Source: Fischerella sp. JS2 (GTDB lineage Bacteria; Cyanobacteriota; Cyanobacteriia; Cyanobacteriales; Nostocaceae). From it: DNA of 64,000 bases. The stretch covers positions 3,844,001-3,908,000 of the forward strand of contig NZ_CP135918.1 of NCBI RefSeq assembly GCF_032393985.1, written 5' to 3'. This document shows, one piece after another, positions 58,294 to 64,000 of the stretch (positions within the stretch are counted from its first letter, which is position 1; the number at the start of each line of letters is the position of its first letter). Position numbers and translations under genes: made by a program. The notes below the pieces were generated by a model that saw nothing but the letters and a program-made list of their open reading frames with translations, ran no database searches and was not told the DNA's origin.

Positions 58294-58359
58294 GGCAATA
58301 GAAGAGTTGGTTGTTAGTTGTTGATAGTTGGTTGGTGGTTGTTGTTTGACTACTAACCA

Positions 58360-58968
58360 CTAACCTTTTATAATTGCGTTGAGGTCTTGACCAATTCTGA
58401 GCAATTGGTCGGCAGTGTTATGGATGCCGAATTCCGCAGCCATTTGCGCTCCCAAAGTACCATGAACATACATCATAAACATGATTGCCATTCCGACAGC
58501 GAGATAACTCAGCTGCACTTGTCTATCTTCGTCTTTGCGCCAAATGAAGCGTTGTAATCCGCGCCAGACTGTCATCCCTACAATCAAGGCTAGGAGTATA
58601 ACACCACCCACACCATGCCACAACATTGTTTCCATAGCTTGCATACCCCAGGCACTTTTAACATCTACTGGTGCTTCTGCAAGCATGATTTCGTAAAAGC
58701 CTGCTGCTACTGTCAAAAAGGTAATCATGGCTGAAGCCAGCATGTTATACCAGCCAACATCAAAGAAGTTAGCACGTTCCACTGGTAATGCTAAATATTT
58801 GTAGACAAATTGATGTAAGGGGAAAAATACACCGACAATATCAAAGAGAATGGCAATGATGAACAAACCCAAGGTCAGATGCACTAAGTTGGGATGAACA
58901 GGAATGGTGTAGGGTAGTCCGTTTGCGCCTAGTTTAGCTCCCAATTGGTCAATCAGTTCTGCGTTCAT
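58360..58968 (-). CDS. DUF2231 membrane protein (second of pair)
   Basis: This 202-residue protein is a four-to-five-helix DUF2231 (YpjA-like) membrane protein: IPVHPNLVHLTLGLFIIAILFD at the start and an MLWHGVGGVILLAL helix. His residues at the membrane faces (VHPNLVH, WHGVGG) could bind heme, as proposed for related families. Its ATG overlaps the stop of the upstream DUF2231 gene (ATGA), and the operon continues into ctaC after 66 bp. A role in oxidase assembly or electron input is inferred from position. Confidence 0.83.
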   Translation of the reverse strand: MNAELIDQLGAKLGANGLPYTIPVHPNLVHLTLGLFIIAILFDIVGVFFPLHQFVYKYLALPVERANFFDVGWYNMLASAMITFLTVAAGFYEIMLAEAPVDVKSAWGMQAMETMLWHGVGGVILLALIVGMTVWRGLQRFIWRKDEDRQVQLSYLAVGMAIMFMMYVHGTLGAQMAAEFGIHNTADQLLRIGQDLNAIIKG

Positions 58969-59465
58969 CGCAAAATACCATCCTTTACTGCTTCAATTAC
59001 TGGTACTGTGTGCAGTCCATACACCCAAACAAGTTGATCTCCCAGATACACCTGCATACCAACGATGGTGACTAGAAGTAGTCCTACTCCTAAATAGCCG
59101 ATGGGTAATTTTTGGGGGTTGCGCGTACGAATTACATAACGCCAAGCTGTGATTGCAGCAATAATTCCTGAAAGCGACCAGCCAATCAGGGTATGCATAT
59201 TCAGTACTGATTTTGCTAGATGATAAGGTTTTGCCAAACCTGCTTCAAACTGACCAAAAATGATCGCAACGAAGATGGCAACAGTTGCAAGACACATATT
59301 CCACCAGCTGACCTCGAACAGACGAGAGTTACGGGTAAAATAACCTATTACATCACAGCAGAAGGCAAACAACACCATTGCGATGACAAAATGAACAACG
59401 ATGGGATGAATCGTATCTGGATAGGGTAAATTGTGGTCATTCAAACGCGTTAGATACTCAAGCAT
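58965..59465 (-). CDS. DUF2231 membrane protein (first of pair)
   Basis: The product is 166 residues from the ATG at 59465 (AGGAGA 6 nt upstream), preferred over 59510. Like its neighbour it has TIHPIVVHFVIAMVLFAFCCD, four helices and a central NMHTLIGWSLSGI. The two proteins look like a tandem-duplicated and diverged pair. It is the first gene of the oxidase operon. Confidence 0.83.
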   Translation of the reverse strand: MLEYLTRLNDHNLPYPDTIHPIVVHFVIAMVLFAFCCDVIGYFTRNSRLFEVSWWNMCLATVAIFVAIIFGQFEAGLAKPYHLAKSVLNMHTLIGWSLSGIIAAITAWRYVIRTRNPQKLPIGYLGVGLLLVTIVGMQVYLGDQLVWVYGLHTVPVIEAVKDGILR

Positions 59466-60047
59466 GAAATTCTCCTGGGTATATCTGCTGCATATAAGCT
59501 CAATTTTCAAGATTGGCGTCCATAAATATCATTACCAGCATTCATACTTAACCGATTTGGTTATGATCTGTGCGTGGCGAAATCCGGTTAGTTAAGAATC
59601 AGCTTGGTTTTAGGTTCCAATGAATTTAGTTTAATTTTTAGACTCAAAACTTAACAATTAACATATAACGATAATATTCTTAAACAAAACTAAAAAATGT
59701 ATTTTTTAATCAGAACTATAATTACTAAATGTCAATAGTGAACTATTATTAATAATGTATTAAGAAAAGCTTTTTGCTGATTAATAAAAGTATTTCTCAG
59801 TAATTTTTGATTAAAAAATAATGATATAATACGAAACATATTGTATTTTTTAATAAAAAACATCAGGTGATATTTCTATTTTCATAATTTCCATATGATG
59901 TGAATTAAAACAATATAGGGTTATTCAAACTTATCTCACCGCACAACCAAAGGCTAGCGGGTCAAATTCCCGATTACCTGCCGCAGATAGCTTTTGCAAC
60001 TGAATCGACCATGTTAGTGTTCCGGTGCTTTCCCTGATTCCAATAGA
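59466..60047. other. AT-rich promoter region upstream of the oxidase operon
   Basis: No gene is seen. Positions 59620-59900 are very AT-rich. It is the likely promoter of the oxidase operon; I could not identify a confident NtcA or other operator. Confidence 0.5.
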
Positions 60048-60302
60048 TTATTCTTGCTCGGTCGGCTCAAACGCAGTGTTAGCCTGCTCACCACTGCTGC
60101 TTCTTGCTGCTTTTAACTTTTGACGAATAGCTGCTTGAACTTTCTCATCAAAATCAGGATCTTCTGAACTTGCAATAATCCTAAGCGGACGCTGATTGAT
60201 TCTGTTCAAGTATGCTTGAAGAGTAGCTTGATCTCCACGATGTTTAAGAAAGTACTGTTTCAATTCAGCGTCGGACATTGCATCATGGTTAATTCGGCTC
60301 AT
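60048..60302 (-). CDS. Small conserved cyanobacterial protein (DUF6887-like), 84 aa
   Basis: From the ATG at 60302 the protein reads MSRINHDAMSDAELKQYFLK and then HRGDQATLQAYLNRINQRP. The MSDAELKQYFLKHR motif is common in small cyanobacterial proteins that I associate with DUF6887; this assignment is from memory. A start at 60350 would add 16 residues. It has an acidic C-terminal end and no membrane segment. The role is unknown. Confidence 0.65.
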   Translation of the reverse strand: MSRINHDAMSDAELKQYFLKHRGDQATLQAYLNRINQRPLRIIASSEDPDFDEKVQAAIRQKLKAARSSSGEQANTAFEPTEQE

Positions 60303-60559
60303 CAGCAAACTCTCTATTAGGTAAGATTTGGAACTCAAGCTCTTCGTCATACCCAGCTAATATATATGTTACGACTTCGATATCAACACAAATTAAGATG
60401 TATGGGCTAAGTCATGATGTACGTCAGTTGATAGCTAACGCGATATAAACTTTTCAATTGAGCAACAGTAGGCATTCCGGTCACTCACTCCACCTGTTGC
60501 TCATTCTAACAAGTAATACTGCTTACGATTTGGCAATTGCAGCACCTAACTTTTGCAAT
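60303..60559. other. Short intergenic region
   Basis: No gene or clear signal is seen. Confidence 0.4.
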
Positions 60560-61154
60560 TTACTCCAACAACCAAGCAAACAAATCTTTGATTGTTAGGT
60601 GTAGCTCACTTGCAAAAGATGGCATAGGAAGAACTGCATCTAATTTATCAAACACTTCAATTTCTTGTTTAGGACGAAAAACAAACACGGTTTGCTCATC
60701 CGGATCGATCAACCAACCTATCTGAGTTCCATGCTTGAGACAATGAAGAATATTTTTCGTCACCTTTGTCTGGCTTTGATCAGGAGACAAGATTTCAATT
60801 GTCCAATCTGGAGCCACAGAAAATGTATTGGCAACTTCCCCATTTTCATCACGGGGAATTCGGCTTCAAATAAAAACTGTAATGTCAGGAACAATTGAAC
60901 GATTACCATAGACGCTCGAAGAGCGGCTTCCCGAAGGTTAGGTACAACGTAGCTCTAGGGAACGCACGAGCGATGCGCTTAGGCTTAACTACACCATTAA
61001 TGGCAGCTACAAATTCTCCTCGAATTGCGCTATGTTTCCCTTGTGGCATGGGTTTCTGGATAATTTGACCGTCAATGTACTCACTAGCAAGTTTAGTTTC
61101 TGGTAATTGTAGAAACTCCACCAACGTCAGCATTTTGGATGGTGCATGTACCAT
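60560..61154 (-). pseudogene. Uma2-family endonuclease (DUF820), broken
   Basis: Two pieces of one gene lie in order. The N-terminal part (61154-60903) has MLTLVEFLQLPETKLASEYI, DGQIIQKPMPQGKHSAIRGE. The C-terminal part (60817-60560) has APDWTIEILSPDQSQTKV and IGWLIDPDEQTVFVF. Between them I see a likely extra base near 60955, a palindromic insert at about 60905-60940 (CTTCGGGAAGC.../GCTCGAAGAGC) and a TGA where the family has Trp (VFI[W]SRIP). Uma2 proteins are PD-(D/E)XK nucleases abundant in cyanobacteria. With three lesions it cannot give the full enzyme. Confidence 0.82.
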
Positions 61155-61320
61155 TTTGGGCTTGCCTCTAAGTCTGCTAGATCAAACACTAATCTCTATC
61201 TTGCTTGTTTGTTACGAACACACATTTTTGAGACCGACTGCATCCCCAATACTGCATAAAACAAAATTATGCACTAGACTTGTTTAGCCTAACGCACCTC
61301 ACTGACTTTAAGAACAACAA
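61155..61320. other. Intergenic region between divergent genes
   Basis: It holds no gene. It contains the divergent promoters of the broken Uma2 gene and the maturation protease gene. Confidence 0.4.
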
Positions 61321-61812
61321 ATGACAAATGACAAAGCACAAATAACTATTATTGGTTGCGGTAATCTTAACCGCAGCGATGATGCTGTGGGTGTTATAGT
61401 CGCTCAACGCCTACAGCAATATCTAGTCGAAAATCCCCATCCTCATGTGCAAGTTTATGATTGTGGTACTGCTGGAATGGAAGTGATGTTTCAAGCAAGA
61501 GGCTGTCAACAGTTAATAATTATTGATGCAAGTGCAACAGGTTCCGAACCAGGCGCTGTGTTTAGAGTTCCAGGAAAAGAACTAGAGAGCTTGCCAGAAC
61601 CCAGTTATAATTTGCATGATTTTCGTTGGGATAATGCTTTAGCCGCAGGTAGAAAACTCTTTCAGAATGATTTTCCTCAAGAGGTGATAGTTTATTTAAT
61701 TGAAGTGGTAAATCTTGATTTTGGTTGGGAGTTGAGTCCTGTTGTAAAAGATTCTGCTGACTTAGTTTTTGCAGAAATTAAAGCAATGATTGAATTGGGA
61801 GTTAGTAGTTAG
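61321..61812 (+). CDS. Hydrogenase maturation-type protease (HyaD/HupW/HoxW family)
   Basis: This 163-residue protein has the family opening ITIIGCGNLNRSDDAVGV, with the metal-binding acidic residue at Asp21, a second at Asp69 (QLIIIDASATG) and a His at 99 (YNLHDFRW). These proteases clip the C-terminus of the NiFe hydrogenase large subunit after nickel insertion. No hydrogenase or hyp gene is nearby, so I do not choose between HupW and HoxW. Confidence 0.82.
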   Translation: MTNDKAQITIIGCGNLNRSDDAVGVIVAQRLQQYLVENPHPHVQVYDCGTAGMEVMFQARGCQQLIIIDASATGSEPGAVFRVPGKELESLPEPSYNLHDFRWDNALAAGRKLFQNDFPQEVIVYLIEVVNLDFGWELSPVVKDSADLVFAEIKAMIELGVSS

Positions 61813-61857
61813 TGTCTATTGAGCAACAAACAACAACCAACAAATAACTAAGAACTA

Positions 61858-62226
61858 CTAAGCCATATCTCGATAAACTGCTAGCTCATCTACTCTCATT
61901 TCAAAAGGCATTCCCTCTTTTTTCGGTGGACAAATACGAATTTTGGCACTACTGATAATGTCGCCTAAAATTGCCGCCATTGGCACAATTTTTTGCAGAA
62001 CACGCCAGTTAGTAATTTGATCTGGACATTCAACTACTAAAGTCAAAGCATTAGCATAGCTAAGAATGTACCAACGACAACTAGATAATAAATTTTGAAC
62101 AGTGCGATCGCAAGCATTAAAAAAATAACTACTAATAGAATTTTCTAGTTGCTGACGCAATATAATATCTGCTGAAGTTAGCTGAATAGGGTGTAAATCA
62201 TCCTTTGGTAAAAATTCCTTATTCAT
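61858..62226 (-). CDS. Conserved cyanobacterial protein of unknown function, 122 aa
   Basis: ATG at 62226 gives a soluble protein with SADIILRQQLENSISSYFFN, CRWYILSYANALTLVVECPD and a C-terminal CPPKKEGMPFEMRVDELAVY. I recognise no family. It is convergent with the maturation protease gene, 46 bp apart. The two share this arrangement but no known link. Confidence 0.65.
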   Translation of the reverse strand: MNKEFLPKDDLHPIQLTSADIILRQQLENSISSYFFNACDRTVQNLLSSCRWYILSYANALTLVVECPDQITNWRVLQKIVPMAAILGDIISSAKIRICPPKKEGMPFEMRVDELAVYRDMA

Positions 62227-62976
62227 CTCCTTATCTCTCTTAATTACTACATAGAATTTAGACTCACAAAGCTGGAAATTACAGTTTTTACTAGTCTAAC
62301 TGATTCAACCTCCAGTAACTCTTCCATGATTAAAAGTAAATATATTAAGATTAACGTGAGTTTTTAGAATATGGTTTTACCTCTGATCAAACTTTTTTCT
62401 ACGCTGTTAGAGGCTAACAAAACCAACTTGTATATTACTCCTTTCCTATGTTTTAGGAGAAGGAGAGCAAAGGGGAGAGGTTCGTTGTACTGACGTTAAA
62501 ATTAAAAATTTATTTTAGGTTTATAACTGGATTAAAGCTGAAGTAGCAATTTTACTTATATGATTGATGTTTTCTATCTAAAAAGTAATACTTCAAGCTT
62601 TTATAATTCCAGATAGATTTATAATAAACATAAATAATTTTAAAAAAGAATCCTTTGATACTATTGCTGTGTAAAATGGTAATCTCCAAGTTAATATCAA
62701 TGAATTTTTATATTTATATTAGAAAATAATTCTCAATTTCTAAATTATAAAAGCAAACTGCTACACTGTCTATTTTTGAAAACAACACCTTAATCAGCTC
62801 AGTAAAAAGCCTTTTGCTTATAAAAACTAACTATTAATTTCTAAAAACAGTTTTGAGAAAAGTTTTCAAAGATAATTACACTAAAAGTTAATTAATAAAG
62901 TAAATCTTAAATTTATAGGGTGCGTTACACCGCGTTAACGCACCTCATAATAACTACATAGTTTAATACTTACGTA
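62227..62976. other. AT-rich intergenic region with a palindrome
   Basis: No gene is seen in 750 bp. A GGTGCGTTA/TAACGCACC palindrome lies at 62919-62944, close to the end of the CBS-CP12 gene, and might act as its 3' hairpin. Confidence 0.55.
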
Positions 62977-63573
62977 TTAACCTACGTTCACTGGATGACG
63001 TCCATTAGAGAATAGCTGTCTTGCTGATTTTTCTAGCTTGGGTGCGCCATAAAAACATGCTTCTGCTTCGAGTTCGTCTACAAAATCCCAAGCTTCTACG
63101 GCTTTTTTAGAATCCGCGCCGTAGCTACTGGAAATTGAGCGAGCATTTGATACGGCTTTTTGGAGTTCTTTTTGCAAGAAAGCTAATTTGGGTTTTTCCA
63201 GGAAATCACCTTTGGTAATAATGTCGGTAACAGAAATAATGCCAAGTAATTCACCTTGAATGACAGGCGCACGCCAAACACCTGTATTTGCAAATAGCCG
63301 TGCGACGTATTCCACATCAAGATCGGGATTGACAACGATGCAAGGCTTACTCATGATTTCATAGACATATACCTTTTTGGGATCTTTTCCATAGGCGACC
63401 ACCTTAGATACAATATCTGTCTCAGTCACAATACCGTATGCATCTGCATCGTTTCGAGGTTCTACAATCAACGCCCGTAATTCTTTGAGCCTCATGAGTT
63501 TGACTGCTTCTGCTACAGTAGCCGAACCACGAATAGTGGCTACATCTTGAGTCATAATATGCTTGGCTCTCAT
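62977..63573 (-). CDS. CBS-CP12 fusion protein
   Basis: The product is 198 residues from the ATG at 63573 (AAAGGAGC upstream); the frame opens at 63600. Two CBS repeats cover residues 1-125 (HIMTQDVATIRGSATVAEAV, then YEIMSKPCIVVNPDLDVEYV and ISVTDII). A CP12-like core follows at 158-175: AVEAWDFVDELEAEAC, matching AWDxVEELQAE of CP12. The C-terminal Cys pair of CP12 is absent, as in other CBS-CP12 proteins. In cyanobacteria these proteins bind adenine nucleotides and can inhibit phosphoribulokinase, linking energy charge to the Calvin cycle. It stands alone. Confidence 0.85.
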   Translation of the reverse strand: MRAKHIMTQDVATIRGSATVAEAVKLMRLKELRALIVEPRNDADAYGIVTETDIVSKVVAYGKDPKKVYVYEIMSKPCIVVNPDLDVEYVARLFANTGVWRAPVIQGELLGIISVTDIITKGDFLEKPKLAFLQKELQKAVSNARSISSSYGADSKKAVEAWDFVDELEAEACFYGAPKLEKSARQLFSNGRHPVNVG

Positions 63574-64000
63574 AATTTCTGCTCCTTTTCCTTTATGCAA
63601 GGAAATAGATTCTTTGATTCTTTCCTAGCTGCGTAAGCGTCGAAGAGACACGCTTTATCTAAATAATTAGGCTCAATTGCAATTCCTAAAAATCACTGCT
63701 GTAGAAAGTGATTACTACTAAATTTAGTCAATTTTCGTTCTCTGATTTCTCAATTTCTTTGACTTTTTTAGAATAAGATTTACGCCTTCGCCCATTATTA
63801 ATGATCTGAAATATATTTTAAATTCTCTAGGATTGAGAATTTAGTCAAAGTTTCGGAAATCATTAATTCAAGAGAACATATCACTTTGTCCTACTGAATA
63901 TTTAGCTTTTTAGGAAACAATTTATCCTACATTCATATCTTAGTCTTTATCACAAACTTAAACAAAGAATTAGTTATAAAACTTTGCAGTAATATTAGTT
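63574..64000. other. AT-rich region at the right edge
   Basis: No gene is seen. It presumably includes the promoter of the CBS-CP12 gene. Confidence 0.4.

Noticed and set aside
59940-60000. tRNA-like GGGTCAAATTCCC segment
   Set aside because: No acceptor stem, anticodon arm or conserved tRNA positions could be fitted around it.

Overview
The window is chromosome-like DNA from a filamentous, probably heterocyst-forming cyanobacterium (order Nostocales or close). The GCGATCGC octamer (HIP1) is scattered throughout, intergenic regions carry Nostocales-type palindromic and short tandem repeats, and the gene families are cyanobacterial (CoaR, CmpABCD, BicA, CcaA, CBS-CP12, an alternative terminal oxidase).

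Layout. 1-12 kb: the start of a PstS-like lipid- or membrane-anchored phosphate-binding protein gene, then a giant caspase/STAND NTPase/WD40 protein followed after 3 nt by the cobalt regulator coaR, an IS1-family element (copy 1), a small hypothetical gene, tandem repeats and a second caspase-family gene. 12-17 kb: an alpha/beta hydrolase, an orphan ATP-grasp enzyme, the beta-carbonic anhydrase ccaA and a small DUF4278 gene. 17-27 kb: an inorganic-carbon island, cmpABCD (ABC bicarbonate uptake), bicA (Na+-dependent bicarbonate uptake) and an NhaS3-type Na+/H+ antiporter that could maintain the sodium gradient BicA uses. 27-33 kb: redox and stress genes (HugZ-like, DCC thiol oxidoreductase, aldo/keto reductase, dps, pirin), a complete IS630-family element and a truncated SDR gene. 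33-40 kb: a papain-like protease with a very large insertion and an AAA/WD40 protein. 40-41.5 kb: transposase relics and a 21-bp tandem repeat.

41.5-53.3 kb is the most striking part: unbL-unbV-unbU-pksE-X-tebC, the conserved warhead cassette of enediyne biosynthesis. Its polyketide synthase (KS-AT-ACP-KR-DH-PPTase) is split inside the KS domain by a second copy of the IS1 element, with an exact 8-bp target duplication. Removing the element and one duplication restores a single frame of about 1964 codons, so the break looks recent. An unrecognised histidine-rich membrane protein gene lies between pksE and tebC. IS-end-like sequences in inverted orientation lie outside both edges of the cassette.

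53.5-64 kb: a GC-richer orphan gene; a respiratory operon (two DUF2231 membrane proteins, then ctaC, ctaD, ctaE) whose subunit II lacks the CuA ligands, as in the cyanobacterial alternative (quinol) oxidase ARTO; a small conserved gene; a Uma2-type nuclease gene broken by a REP-like palindrome; a hydrogenase-maturation-type protease; a small conserved gene; and a CBS-CP12 fusion gene. No rRNA or tRNA genes and no CRISPR array were found.
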